In this document: positions 35,451 through 47,593 of the stretch, piece after piece | Layout: every line of letters starts with the position of its first letter | How positions within the stretch are numbered: position 1 is the first letter of the stretch | Assembly: GCA_947561585.1 (NCBI GenBank) | Contig: CANNZV010002471.1 | Span: 32,776-96,775, forward strand | From: Caprella mutica | Taxonomy: Eukaryota > Arthropoda > Malacostraca > Amphipoda > Caprellidae | Direction of reading: 5' to 3' | DNA: 64,000 bases | Made by a program: the position numbers and the translations under genes | Notes under the pieces: model-generated | Told to the model about the DNA's origin: nothing | The model's database searches: none | The model's input: the letters and a program-made list of their open reading frames with translations, nothing else

Positions 35451-38020
35451 GATAGTACATCATCACAGTGACTCTTTTCTCTGATAGTACATCATCACAG
35501 TGACTCTTTTCTCTGATAGTACATCATCACAGTGACTCTTTTCTCTGATAGTACATCATCACATTGACTCTTTTCTCTGATAGTACATCATCACAGTGAC
35601 TCTTTTCTCTGATAGTACATCATCACAGTGACTCTTTTCTCTGATAGTACATCATCACAGTGACTCTTTTCTTTGATAGTACATCATCACAGTGACTCTT
35701 TTCTCTGACAGTACATCATCACAGTGACTCTTTTCTCTGATAGTACATCATCACAGTGACTCTTTTCTCTGATAGTACATCATCACAGTGACTCTTTTCT
35801 CTGATAGTACATCATCACAGTGACTCTTTTCTCTGATAGTACATCATCACAGTGACTCTTTTCTCTGATAGTACATCATCACAGTGACTCTTTTCTCTGA
35901 TAGTACATCATCACAGTGACTCTTTTCTCTGATAGTACATCATCACAGTGACTCTTTTCTCTGATAGTACATCATCACAGTGACTCTTTTCTCTGATAGT
36001 ACATCATCACAGTGACTCTTTTCTCTGATAGTACATCATCACAGTGACTCTTTTCTCTGATAGTACATCATCACAGTGACTCTTTTCTCTGATAGTACAT
36101 CATCACAGTGACTCTTTTCTCTGATAGTACATCATCACAGTGACTCTTTTCTCTGATAGTACATCATCACAGTGACTCTTTTCTCTGATAGTACATCATT
36201 ACAGTGACTCTTTTCTCTGATAGTACATCATCACAGTGACTCTTTTCTCTGATAGTACATCATCACAGTGACTCTTTTCTCTGATAGTACATCATCACAG
36301 TGACTCTTTTCTCTGATAGTACATCATCACAGTGACTCTTTTCTCTGATAGTACATCATCACAGTGACTCTTTTCTCTGATAGTACATCATTACAGTGAC
36401 TCTTTTCTCTGATAGTACATCATTACAGTGACTCTTTTCTCTGATAGTACATCATCACAGTGACTCTTTTCTCTGATAGTACATCATTACAGTGACTCTT
36501 TTCTCTGATAGTACATCATCACAGTGACTCTTTTCTCAGATAGTACATCATCACAGTGACTCTTTTCTCTGATAGTACATCATCACAGTGACTCTTTTCT
36601 CTAATAGTACATCATCACAGTGACTCTTTTCTCTGATAGTACATCATCACAGTGACTCTTTTCTCTGATAGTACATCATTACAGTGACTCTCTTCTCTGA
36701 TAGTACATCATTACAGTGACTCTTTTCTCTGATAGTACATCATCACAGTGACTCTTTTCTCTGATAGTACATCATCACAGTGACACTTTTCTCTGATAGT
36801 ACATCATCACAGTGACTCTTTTCTCTGATAGTACATCATCACAGTGACTCTTTTCTCTGATAGTACATCATCACAGTGACTCTTTTCTCTGACAGTACAT
36901 CATCACAGTGACTCTTTTCTCTGATAGTACATAATCACAGTGACTCTTTTATCTGATAGTACATCATCTCAGTGACTCTTTTCTCTGATAGTACATCATC
37001 ACAGTAACTCTTTTCTCTGATAGTACACCATCACAGTGACTCTTTTCTCTGATAGTACATCATCAAAGTGACTCTTTTCTCTGATAGTACATCATCACAG
37101 TGACTCTTTTCTCTGATAGTACAACATCACAGTGACTCTTTTCTCTGATAGTACATCATCAAAGTGACTCTTTTCTCTGATAGTACATCATCACAGTGAC
37201 TCTTTTCTCTGATAGTACAACATCACAGTGACTCTTTTCTCTGATAGTATATCATCACAGTGACTCTTTTCTCTGATAGTACATCATCACAGTGACTCTT
37301 TTCTCTGATAGTACATCATCACAGTAACTCTTTTCTCTGATAGTACACCATCACAGTGACTCTTTTCTCTGATAGTACATCATCAAAGTGACTCTTTTCT
37401 CTGATAGTACATCATCACAGTGACTCTTTTCTCTGATAGTACAACATCACAGTGACTCTTTTCTCTGATAGTATATCATCACAGTGACTCTTTTCTCTGA
37501 TAGTACATCATCACAGTGACTCTTTTCTCTGATAGTACATCATCACAGTGACTCTTTTCTCTGATAGTACATCATCACAGTGACTCTTTTCTCTGATAGT
37601 ACATCATCACAGTAACTCTTTTCTCTGATAGTACACCATCACAGTGACTCTTTTCTCTGATAGTACATCATCACAGTGACTCTTTTCTCTGATAGTACAT
37701 CATCACAGTGACTCTTATCTCTGATAGTACATCATCACAGTGACTCTTTTCTCTGATAGTACATCATCACAGTGACTCTTTTCTCTGATAGTACATCATC
37801 ACAGTGACTCTTTTCTCTGATAGTACATCATCACAGTGACTCTTTTCTCTGATAGTACATCATCACAGTGACTCTTTTCTCTGATAGTACATCATCACAG
37901 TGACTCTTTTCTCTGATAGTACATCATCACAGTGACTCTTTTCTCTGATAGTACATCATCACAGTGACTCTTTTCTCTGATAGTACATCATCACAGTGAC
38001 TCTTTTCTCTGATAGTACAT
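35451..38020. repeat. 32-bp minisatellite, array 2, about 80 copies
   Basis: Same unit and orientation as 2061-4553 (GATAGTACATCATCACAGTG then ACTCTTTTCTCT) but mostly homogeneous, with only scattered single-base variants. A block with ACACCATCAC, CATCAAAG and ACAACATCAC variants repeats at about 37000-37170 and 37320-37460. Confidence 0.96.
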
Positions 38021-38624
38021 TTATTTAATATTGAAATTCGGGAAGTAAATAGCAATATAAGTTCATGAAACACTCTAGTACAGTTTAGGTTAAAATTTCA
38101 AAGAATCTAAAAAATAGCAAATAGCTATTTGTCATTTTTTAATTGATCTTCCGTGTTTTTTCAACAGGCATTGCAATTACTTTAATCGGTGTCCGGAAAA
38201 CTGCCAGTCACTTAATGGGAATTTATGTATTTTATGACTTTTAAGAAATATTATTTAGTTATAAACACATTCTAAGAACATTTTAATTTATAAAAAACAG
38301 CGTTAGCCCTTCGTAAAGGGGGTAAGGGAAATTGATTTATACAGTAATTACTATATAGATATTGGATTACTCAATATTCAAAGGAAAATAATATTTCAAC
38401 AAAGCTACTTTATTAATCACACAGTTGTTCAAACTTCAGTACACATAAGGAAGTTATAATTACCATTTTTAACTTATTTACTATGTCACGTATATTTAAA
38501 AAAACATGTTTAGTTACGTATATAGTCACTTGTTTTTAATTTTCTATTGACCTCTGCAATAAAGCCTTTGGTTCAAAAGAAAACGTTATACACAGCATAC
38601 TGATTTGTGATTACTAGCTAATTA

Positions 38625-38805
38625 TTATGGTAATGACAATATGCGTTTAAAATTATAGATCCTGAAATTATTATAGACGGATTGAATTAAAGACTATTGG
38701 ATCCTTTAAATCAGAGCTATATAGTCTTCGAAACTATTTCATTTCGTTTCATCTATGATATTCTCAAGATCTATGATTTTAAGTGCATATTGTCACACCC
38801 TACTA
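38625..38805. mobile_element. MITE family B-related copy
   Basis: Left GACAATATGCGTTTAAAAT and right ATTTTAAGTGCATATTGTC, with GGGTGTG at the right terminus. The left terminus is decayed. Nested within the 3.1-kb element. Confidence 0.65.
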
Positions 38806-38984
38806 ATTAGATATTCTCACAATAATATAATTTTAAATTATACAATATTTTAAGTGAACGTTAAATCAACTTATATGTATGTTCAATATTTATTACATTT
38901 TCATTCTCCATGACAATAACACAACACCTTCAATTTTACGAAATATTCATTCATATGTTAAAGGTACAATTAATTAATATGCAT

Positions 38985-39086
38985 TATGGGAAGAAATGAA
39001 GATAGAAATGTAGTGGTGTATCCGGGACTCGAACTCAAGATCTGCAGTCTCCAGTCAGCGACTCTAACATCTCGGCCATCCTGAAC
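38985..39086 (-). mobile_element. tRNA-derived SINE, copy 1
   Basis: Read on the minus strand it starts CAGGATGGCCGAGATGTTAG (A-box-like) and carries GAGTTCGAGTCCC (B-box-like), then CACCACTACA, a T-rich stretch and CTTCCCAT. The tRNA stems do not pair well, so it is not a functional tRNA gene. The body matches the copy at 59198-59312. Confidence 0.65.
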
Positions 39087-39702
39087 ATAGTAGAAGTAGG
39101 ATTGGAATGAAGTATAACCAATATGATAACACACGTGCCTTTTAAAAAGTGATTATAATTTAATATTATTTAATATTTTATTGATTTTGTATTTTTTCTT
39201 CTTTTTATAAACATTTCAATAGAATATTTTTATTATAGCTATCTATTAATATTTATCAATACCCACCTATACTTACAGTGAAACTAATGGTTTCTTCATA
39301 ACTCAGAGCCACTTCATGTCTCGTGTGCAGTGATAGTTTTCTGTGATTAAAATCATAGAGAATTTTTGTCATTGAGGAATAACTATGGTATAATTCTTAT
39401 ATGGATGTGCACTAATATTATATACAAAATTGTGGTAATTTAACTAATATTAGACTAATGTCGTGGGAAATCAATATAGCTACTCATTATTGTACAAAAA
39501 TTAATATATATCATGGTAGTAGTCATTTATGCCTAAATTTAAATCATTAACCAAAAGTACACATCATTTAAGCCTCAAACAATAAAGAAAACACAGTTTA
39601 TACTCAATATATCCGATTTATTGATAACCTAAACTGTATAGTAAATCTTTGCCTTCCTGATTTACATTTTATACCCCCTAATTATAGGGGTATCCTATAT
39701 TT

Positions 39703-39890
39703 GAGTATCATCCTATAATGGGCTATTACCCTATAATTGGGTATTATCCTATAATAGAGTATTATTCAATAATAGAGTATTATTCAATAATAGAGTATTA
39801 TCCTATAATAGAGTATTATCCTATAATAGAGTATTATTCTATAGTAGAGTATTATCCTATAATAGAGTATTATCTTATAATACTCTATCT
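39703..39890. repeat. 18-bp minisatellite, about 10 copies
   Basis: Unit TATTATCCTATAATAGAG; early units are diverged (GGCTATTACCCTATAATT). A 6-codon period gives an artefactual tyrosine-rich frame (EYYSII). Confidence 0.88.
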
Positions 39891-40214
39891 TATTCTAGTG
39901 GAGAAGATTGCAATAACCCACTATTGTATTGAAGTTGTAATTTTCATAAAAAACACTTAATTTTGTAATTGCTTGTCATACTTGCATTTTTCATTTTTAC
40001 TTCTGCAATATGATTTTCACTTGTGCCAATTCATTTTTCAATTTTGCCAATTTATTATTCACTTCTGCCAACTTGACTTGGAAAAGGTATAGTTATACCT
40101 CAAGAACTATAGTTCTCTATGATTTAAACAAAGAAAACTACTTCATAACTCAGGTGCATTTCATAATTCATGTCCTTCATTACTCAGGAGTTTCACTGTA
40201 CCAAGATACCTAAT

Positions 40215-40375
40215 TACTTATCTAGTAATGATACGTAAATAAGGCTTTAGAATGAACTTGCTGCGATATGAACAGATATTTTTACCATTAAGATTTGCAC
40301 CACGAGTCAATAAATTACTTTTTCCCGCGTAAAACAGAAGACGTTGGGCATCACGCGTGGGACAGACGTGGGAAT
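40215..40375. mobile_element. Fragment related to the 58076-59963 element (inverted)
   Basis: TAATGATACGTAAATAAGGC and TTTCCCGCGTAAAACAGAAG, followed by CACGCGTGGGACAG, match the complement of 58320-58430 in order. The two copies differ by an insertion between the blocks. Confidence 0.6.
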
Positions 40376-41298
40376 ATCAATCCAAAATAGCTCTCAAAAA
40401 ACACGTATATATTTATATATATTGATTCTGTACGAACAATGAATACATATTGTGGTAACTCAAAATATATATGTAGCCTAATAACAATAAAGAAATGGAA
40501 GACAATTAATATTTCTGACAATATATTATTGTTAATATTAAAAAATATCTCAACAAAAATATAATATTATTGTAGCAAAATTATTATTTATAAAGACAAA
40601 GGTTTTTTGTAAAACAATAATGTTACATTTTAACTGAATATTTCCAGTTTGTACTACAATAACATTTTGTTAAAATTAAAAAAACATTGAACAATATTAT
40701 ATTGCTATCATAACAATATTTAAGTTAATATGAACAAAACTTTTTTAGTAACTTTAAAAATATTCCATTACAAAAATTGTACAGTTAACTTAAAGAAATT
40801 TTTTGTTGTAGCGAAGAAATCTTTGAACAATATTTTATTGCTGATTTAACTCAATTGATGCTTAATATAACAATATTTTCCCATTATCATAACCAAATGT
40901 TATAGACAAAATACCTTTTGTAAATTTAACAAAACCGTTCTCTGTGTGTATATATACGTAACTAAACATGTTTTTTAAAGTGTACGTGACATAGCAAATA
41001 AGTTAAAAATGGTAATTATAACTTCCTTATGTGTACTGAAGTTTGAATAACTGTGTGTTTAATAAAGTAGCTTTGTTGAAATATTATTTTCCTTTGAATA
41101 TTGAGTAATCCAATATTTATATAGTAATTACTGTAAAAATGAATTTCTCTTACCCCCTTTACGAAGGGCTAACGCCGTTTTTTATAAATTAAAATGTTCT
41201 TAGAATGTGTTTATAACTAAATAATATTTCTTAAAAGTCGAAAAAAAAATCCCATTAAGTGACTGGCAGTTTTCCGCTTCGGCAGTTTTCCGGACACC

Positions 41299-42040
41299 AT
41301 TTGATGTATAATTTTTTTAGATAATTGGCAACATAAAGACATGTATTTCATAACATGAAATTGCTACTTCTAGCATATATCATAAATTATATTAGTTCAG
41401 TGTATATGTATAAAACAATCAATGATGAAACATTTGATGTTGTATCGAGTAGAAAATGCCTCACTCTTCAAGTTCAGCATAACCACATGACCTGACTTAG
41501 AAGCAAGAATACATGTTTCCAAGATACACTAAGTCATAGTCACGGTCACATATTCATCATTTACGTGTCAAAATATAGACGACAGTCCCAACAATGTTAA
41601 GAATGTGCAGTCATTGTCCAATTAAAAAAATGTAAAGCTTTCTTAGAAAACCCACTGAATGGATAGACATATTCAGATTGTCAGAAGACTTTGGTTTTAA
41701 CTATTAGTTTCACTAAATACTCAATATTGTTCGTTTTAATTATTGGATTTAGTTTCGTACTAAGATTTCACGATTTCACGTTTTTCAGCATTAATACTTA
41801 TTGCAGTATTGGATTAATGGTCATATATAGTATTTTGTTATATATTATAAATCGTTAATATTAATTATATGAAATATTATAGTTACAACAACTGAATGAG
41901 TATTGAATGCATGCATATCTTCTTGCTCAGTAAGTGAAAGCTTTATGAGGCCATTAATTGGACTATTTAATTGTAACGGCGGGTGATCACTTACTCTCAC
42001 TCGGAGGAAGAATTTATATACATTTATCATCAAAAAAATG
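41299..42040. other. AT-rich, nothing recognised
   Basis: The minus-strand frame at 41845-42045 has no splice or family support. Confidence 0.35.
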
Positions 42041-42043
42041 AGC

Positions 42044-42300
42044 AACTGTCATGGAAACTGTCATGTACAACTGTCAGGTACAACTGCCATGTGCAACTGA
42101 TAGGTTCAACTGCCAGGTGCAACTGTCATGTGCAACTGCCAGGTGCAACTGTCATTTGCAACTGTCAGGTGCAACTGTCATGTGCAAATGTCAGGTGCAA
42201 CTGTCAAGTGCCAGTGTCAGGTGCAACTGTCAGGTGCGAATGTCAGGTGCAACTGTCAGGTGCAACTGTCAGGTGCGAATGTCAGGTGCAACTGTCAGCT
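42044..42300. repeat. 13-bp minisatellite, about 20 copies
   Basis: Unit AACTGTCAGGTGC, with variants TGTCATGTGC, TGCCAGGTGC and GAATGTCAGGTGC. Cysteine-rich frames in all three forward phases are artefacts. Confidence 0.92.
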
Positions 42301-43187
42301 CATGTGTTTGTTAAATGGCTTGGCTCAGAGTGAATAGTGAGACTTTGAACATACGGAAAAAAAATGAAAAGAAAAGAGGAAATAGATTATAGTGTACTGG
42401 AAATCATGGATTAAATATGAATATAAGCAAATAAATCTAAGCATTTAATGGAAAAAAAACAATTAATAACCTATGTGCAAACTCCAAGCCTGTAATATTA
42501 GTCTTCTAACAACAGTACAATTACTTTATGTGTAAAGTTAATTAGAGACTAAATAGAAAAATAATCACCTTAAAACTGAAATCATACTGATTCTTTATGC
42601 TGCTGATAGACAGAATGTTGAAAATCTTAATTACCTTGAAACTTTAACTGTAATCATGTCGATAGACTTAGTGCTAGCACCTTAGACTAAATTAATGAAT
42701 CATAATATATACCCAACATTGATCTAAAACATTCCATCTTTAGTTATATAATAATTCAATTGAACCCAATCTAATAACAGAGGGCTAATTATTAAAATAT
42801 AATTATGACTAAGTGCTAATTACTAAAATTTAATATTGACTGAAAGCCTAATTTAGTTTTCAAAATACACCAGAAAAATCAAAGAATATTTCATCAGTGT
42901 ATTTAACTCTTCTTTAATAAGATTTTCTCTGTTCAGTTTCTCGTTGTTTAGCTTTCGTTGTTTAGCTTCTCCTCTCCAGTTCCTCGTTGTTTAGCTTCTC
43001 CTCTCCAGTTTCTCGTTGTTTAGCTTCCCCCTATTTAATACCCCGCTGCACAAAGAAAATTGATTTCTATAAAATTTCAGTGTTATTTATATTTACAGAA
43101 AGCATTTCAAATGAGTTAATTTTTGCTGATAAACACAAAATTGTGAGAATCACAGTCAAAATACACACCTGAGAAATGTTGATAATT
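42301..43187. other. AT-rich region downstream of the NLR-like gene
   Basis: Contains the 29-bp repeat at 42960-43050. On the minus strand this is the 3' side of the gene, so the 3' UTR and poly(A) signal should lie here. AATAAA on the minus strand occurs several times as TTTATT on the plus strand; I cannot choose one. Confidence 0.4.
42950..43045. repeat. 29-bp repeat, about 3 copies
   Basis: Unit contains TTTAGCTTCTCCTCTCCAGT followed by TTCTCGTTG. A shorter founder lies just to the left (42930-42960). Confidence 0.8.
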
Positions 43188-43239
43188 TTATTCACTCACC
43201 AAATAGAGTAGCAAGTCTTTCGATCCGTCTCCATTCACC
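43188..43239 (-). CDS. NLR-like gene, coding exon 6 (predicted last exon)
   Basis: The acceptor TTTATTTATTTGCAG (AG at 43240-43241) is followed by 52 bases that join the preceding exon in phase (TG|G) and run to TAA at 43188-43190. The peptide is VNGDGSKDLLLYLVSE. A GTGAGT inside it could act as a donor to a further exon, but the only nearby acceptor would leave a 30-base intron. The alternative is that the protein ends at the TGA that follows exon 5 when unspliced. Confidence 0.5.
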
Positions 43240-43957
43240 CTGCAAATAAATAAAAGTGAAATTATAAAGCGAAGTAACATGTATTCATTACGTGATAATA
43301 TAAATGGTTAAATGAATTGTATATACTTTCTTTAAGTTTTTGTTATTTACACAGAGAGATAAAAGTACAAACCATATGGTCATTAATTTATGCTATGAAT
43401 CGATTTATTACGTGAGTTGGTTGGACTTTACTCATATTTTCATGTGTGTTAAAAAAAACTATGACATGGTGTGTCATCGAACATTAGTTAATTCAATTCA
43501 TTTTATTGATTGAATCAACTTACTATGAGAGTTAAAAGTTACTTTTTTGACATTTTTAACGTATGTTGAAACAACTATGACAGAGTGTATTGTAGTAACT
43601 CACGAAGACTGTTAATCCTATGTATCTGGTGTATGAATTAACTTATTATGAGAGTTGGCTTCTTTTTTTAAGTTTATGAGTGAGTCAAAACGACTGTTTT
43701 GTTTTAACCCACGTCAGTTTAACTACTTTTAAGTAGTACCTGCAACTCAGCACGTAGGTAGGGGCAAAATCAAACCATTTATATACATAAGTCCAAACAA
43801 ATCAAATTTGATTTGATTCAACTAATCCTTATCTAAGTGTACATTTATATTATCATTCTCAAGGGGAACTTAAACGTGATTTAATCAAACTTTAAGTTTT
43901 TACCAGTTATTTGTAATGATAAAATCAGATATTATTTTTAAAAATATTTTACACATA

Positions 43958-44577
43958 CACTCACTCACCAGCCTCACACTCACTCATCAACCTCACACTA
44001 ACTCACCAGCCTCATACTCACTCATCAACCTCACACTAACTCACCAGCCTCGCACTAACTCACCAGCCTCACATTTACTCACCAGCCTCGCACTAACTCA
44101 CCAGCCTCACATTTACTCACTAGCCTCGCACTAACTCATCTACCTCCCAATCACTCATCAACCTCATACTCACTCACCAGCCTCACATTTACTCACTAGC
44201 CTCACACTCACTCACCAGCCTTTCATTCACCCACCAGTCTCACACTCATTCACTAGCCTCACAATCACTCACCAGCCTCACATTTAGTCACCAGCCTCAC
44301 ACTCACTCATCAGCCTCCCATTCACTAACCAGCCTCCCAATAAATCATCAACCACACACTCACTCACCAGCCTCACACTTAGTCACCAGCCTCACACTCA
44401 CTCACCAGCCTCACACTCACTCACCAGTCTCACATTTACTCATCAGCCTCCCAATCACTCATCAACCTCACACTCACTCAGCAGCCTCACACTTGCTCAC
44501 CAGCCTCCTAATCACTCATCAACCTCACACTTGTTCACTAGCCTCTCATTGCACTCACCAGCCTCACACTCACTCAC
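43958..44577. repeat. ~20-bp minisatellite made of 5' splice-site-like units, about 30 copies
   Basis: On the minus strand each unit reads about CTGGTGAGTGAGTGTGAGG, so nearly every unit has a GGTGAGT splice-donor core. The array begins exactly at the donor of coding exon 5 (GT at 44577-44576) and fills about half of the last intron. Units differ at several bases (ACTCATCAACC, TTTACTCACC on the plus strand). Confidence 0.9.
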
Positions 44578-44703
44578 CATCTCTCCTTCACTTTAGTTTC
44601 TTCTCCCTCTTTTGTTGTTATTTTCTCCCCCTCTAACTTCTTCAACAGCTCTTTTGTATCAGTGTCAGTTAGATGACAATTAACCAAATTTATTCTCTTG
44701 AAT
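44578..44703 (-). CDS. NLR-like gene, coding exon 5 (LRR-like)
   Basis: The acceptor ATTCATTTTTTCAG ends at 44704 and the donor ATG|GTGAGTG follows 44578. The phase fits both neighbours. It begins FKRINLVNCHLTDTDTKELL, an LRR pattern of the ribonuclease-inhibitor type (L..INLVNCHLTD), then a charged tail rich in K and E. Its donor is the seed of the tandem array in the next intron. Confidence 0.72.
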
Positions 44704-44851
44704 CTGAAAAAATGAATTAATTAGTATGAATGAAAGAAAGCAATAAACTCACCTAAATATTAATATTATTACTCAAAGTTTTATATAGACATTTTAAAAG
44801 AGTAGAAAGATTGAAGTGTTGATTAGAATCCAATACACTAATATTACTCAC

Positions 44852-44999
44852 TCGTTCGATTTAGGACGTAGGTATTTGATGATGTTAAAGAGGTTCTCTC
44901 CGCCATCAGTAGGTATGTCTGCTATCCTTAGTTTGGTTTTCCCTGTACCAGGATTACTGCCAGTGCTGGGAAAGTTTTTAGTGTATTTGACCTTCAGCC
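44852..44999 (-). CDS. NLR-like gene, coding exon 4
   Basis: The acceptor TTAAAATTTCAG (AG at 45001-45000) and donor CGA|GTGAGT bound a 148-base exon in phase with exons 3 and 5. The peptide includes KVKYTKNFPSTGSNPGTGKT and IADIPTDGGENLFNIIKYL. Its C-terminal half fits the end of one LRR before the next strand in exon 5. GTGKTK here is not followed by a Walker B and is probably chance. Confidence 0.72.
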
Positions 45000-45253
45000 C
45001 TGAAATTTTAATTGAGTTACTAACCACTTGTAACAAGAAATGAAATGAGTAAACCAACACATTTAAACAACGTCTACAAATAAAAGGAGTTCTAGATGGA
45101 AAAGTAGATTTTATAAAGCAGTTGTTGTAGTACAGTGATAGTCTGCTAATCCAGAATTCAATGGTTCAATTCTCGGAAAAAAATTATCCTTCATATATAT
45201 TATAATATTCAATATCTATTTTTAATAGACGTACCTAAATTCTATATCTGATA

Positions 45254-45350
45254 GGTAGCTAAGGGTAATAGCATTACAAGTAGCTAAGGGTGTTAACACT
45301 GCAGGTAGCTTTGGGTGTTAACACTACAGTTAGTTTAATGTACTTACTAC
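45254..45350. repeat. ~24-bp repeat in the intron between exons 3 and 4
   Basis: About four degenerate copies of GTAGCTAAGGGTGTTAACAC. Confidence 0.75.
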
Positions 45351-45420
45351 TAACACTACAAATAACTAAGAGTTTTAACAGGTGGCTTAGGGTGGAAGAA
45401 TTACAGGGTAATTCACTCAC

Positions 45421-45569
45421 ATAATTTCTTGTATCCCTGTAAAAATGCAAAGCTGACGTCACTGGCGGACAGAATACTGATGCATAGTTTATGACCTCTC
45501 CAAACTTTCCTCACAATGTCGAGATGATCAGGTGTTGTCACACAAGCTCTGATGTAAGTTACCTTACAC
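45421..45569 (-). CDS. NLR-like gene, coding exon 3
   Basis: The acceptor TTTTCCTAATTACAG and donor TTAT|GTGAGT bound a 149-base exon in phase with its neighbours. The peptide is KCKVTYIRACVTTPDHLDIV followed by a WRGHKLCISIL segment; the alternation of short hydrophobic strands and helices suits the LRR-like tail. Confidence 0.72.
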
Positions 45570-45892
45570 CTGTAATTAGGAAAATGAATTAATTTATTAA
45601 TGAATTACAAAGAAATGGATCAGTCATTTAACATTAAAAGTCAATATACATAGTGTGTAATTGTCTATAATAACAAATGAAAGAATGATGCAAGTTATTA
45701 ATTATTGATAATTGTGGTAGCTGTTACAGCGTATCAAATTGTTAGGTGAATTCTTCACTCTATTTCCCTTTAAATGTGATGATTACTAAAAAATTAAAAT
45801 ATTATTTATTAAAATATCAAAATCTTCTAAGCAGATATTTTTTATACAAATGCAAAGCATATGGAATGTAGATAACTGTAAAATTAACTAAC

Positions 45893-46351
45893 TTGATACT
45901 TTTGAGCTGTGTGTAGAATTCTTCACTCAGTGGTTGGAACTTGCGATAACTATGGTCAAAATAAAGCATCATTTCATTGTTCTCTTTAAGCATTAACATC
46001 AACTTGCCAATAGTGGCTAATGTGGTGTCGCTTAATGATTCGGAAAAATTTAGGTAGATATCAAAGCTATTCTCCTTCAGTAATTCAATCATTGGTCTGA
46101 TGTGACGAGTGTAGTATATCGAATAGCAACCCTTGTTGCAGTCACTCTCGTCTACCAGGGCATTGGAGACAATTGTGGCGATGGCGGAGTCACAGTTTGA
46201 AGACAAAACCAAATCAAGTAAGTAGTCAGGAGAGTTTTCATACTCTGGTCTAAAGTATTTCCCGAGAACTGCAATGACTGTTTTGGTGTGTTCTGACAGC
46301 TCTCCTTCGTCTAATTTTTCCAAAATCAGAAGTTTGATGATATTACCGTAC
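45893..46351 (-). CDS. NLR-like gene, coding exon 2 (start of C-terminal region)
   Basis: The acceptor CTTATTCTCAACAG (AG at 46353-46352) joins AG|G in phase with the NACHT exon (K-R-Y-G-N). The donor CAA|GTTAGT ends the exon at 45893. The open frame continues 25 codons past the donor but becomes hydrophobic and basic, typical of intron read-through. The exon encodes a helical region, then LRR-like helices and strands (SDTTLATIGKLMLMLKE, PLSEEFYTQLKSIK). Confidence 0.8.
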
Positions 46352-47593
46352 CTGTTGAGAATAAGATGAACAGTACATTATTGTAATGCCAATTGTCAAT
46401 TATATTTATTAACTACATTTACACATTTTATTTTCTTACAAATCAGTCAATGTTTATTTATAGCAAGCAATTTATAAAGACAAAACTTAGTTAGCATAAT
46501 AAATAGTTAGTAGTTATTACTTATTGATGTTATTTATATGTTTAAATAGAGATATGGCAACCTTCAAAGTGATTGGTAAAGAGCTTTTATTTCTATTATT
46601 TAATCTAACATGAGCTGAAAATATCTATTATTATTTTTATATAAATAGAAATATCTTTTTTTCCTTTCTGTTAACCAATGAACTTCGAAAATTAGCAACA
46701 GTTTCTTATTATAATACAGCAATTAAATGTTAGCGGTATCTGGCATCGAAAACTATCAGAAAGCATCCATTTTATCAACTTTTATTTAATCTATTGATAG
46801 GTTCTTCTTGAATAAGTTGCTCACCTTTAAAATCTGACTATCAACATCGATTTATTTAATAGAATGAATTGTTTTCTCTAATTTTATAGTCATCAACCAG
46901 GCTTCAGAACATTCCGTATACATGAAATTATGACCCTCATCCACATGAACTTTACTAACTATTTATCCATTTTATCACTATTAGATATATGCCATCATAG
47001 TCAATCACTTATCTTAAACTTCTATAACCTGTTTATAACATTTAATGATTTAGGATTATTTTGAAACTAGTAATTATATGCTTAGTTTATTTTTAAGAGT
47101 GTTTATTTAGAAATAACATATTTCACTTATAATTAAACATCAGGATTGAAGATGTTCAGAGACTTGATTCCCAAAAATTACTTTGTAAGGAGCCTTCTAT
47201 TATGATTAATTGTAAGCAATCACCGTCTGGTAAAATTTTGATGTTGATAACATAGAACACAATATATAGATACATTTTATTTTACCAGATGATATCAGTC
47301 TGTCCTTACAATGTACCAGATGATATCAGTCTGTCCTTACAATGTACCAGATGATGTAAGTTAGTCATTTGTGCGAGAATTTGAATATTAATGAATGATA
47401 TGGCAAAATTTTTAATTTAAAGATTTGAATTATGTTTGATGCCTTTTTATATCATTAAGATTGTCAACAAAAATTTATAATAACATTCAAGTTAGAATAT
47501 CAAATACAAATAGTGACTGGAAATGAAACTATTAGCTAAAATGTAAATATATTATAGAATATTATATTCGCTATTAGCTAAATATAACTATAC
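46352..47593 (-). other. Intron 1 of the coding region
   Basis: 1,242 bases between donor AAGAG|GTATAG and acceptor CAACAG. AT-rich. It holds a 31-bp repeat (CCAGATGATATCAGTCTGTC, 2.3 copies) at about 47288-47355. No frames of note. Confidence 0.75.
47288..47356. repeat. 31-bp tandem duplication inside an intron
   Basis: CCAGATGATATCAGTCTGTC followed by CTTACAATGTA, present twice in full and once in part. Confidence 0.85.

Larger units (their letters stand above)
38189..41298. mobile_element. 3.1-kb element with ~340-bp terminal inverted repeats, no transposase
   Basis: The left end GGTGTCCGGAAAACTGCC is mirrored at 41281-41298. The arms (38189-38524 and 40951-41298) pair almost throughout, including TTCGTAAAGGGGGTAAG / CTTACCCCCTTTACGAA. 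The interior is AT-rich and holds a family B MITE, a tRNA-derived SINE and an 18-bp array. The right arm has a small duplication of GCAGTTTTCCG. No clear target duplication. Confidence 0.8.

Noticed and set aside
43140..43172. Extra exon with a hydrophobic segment after coding exon 6 of the NLR-like gene
   Set aside because: It would need an intron of about 30 bases, too short for a spliceosomal intron.
44816..45043. Plus-strand frame of 75 codons over coding exon 4
   Set aside because: Antisense shadow; the minus strand has phased splice sites.
45130..45180. Another tRNA-like sequence (CAGTGATAGTCTGC...GGTTCAATTC)
   Set aside because: Box-like words only, inside an intron of the NLR-like gene, with no shared SINE body; evidence too thin.
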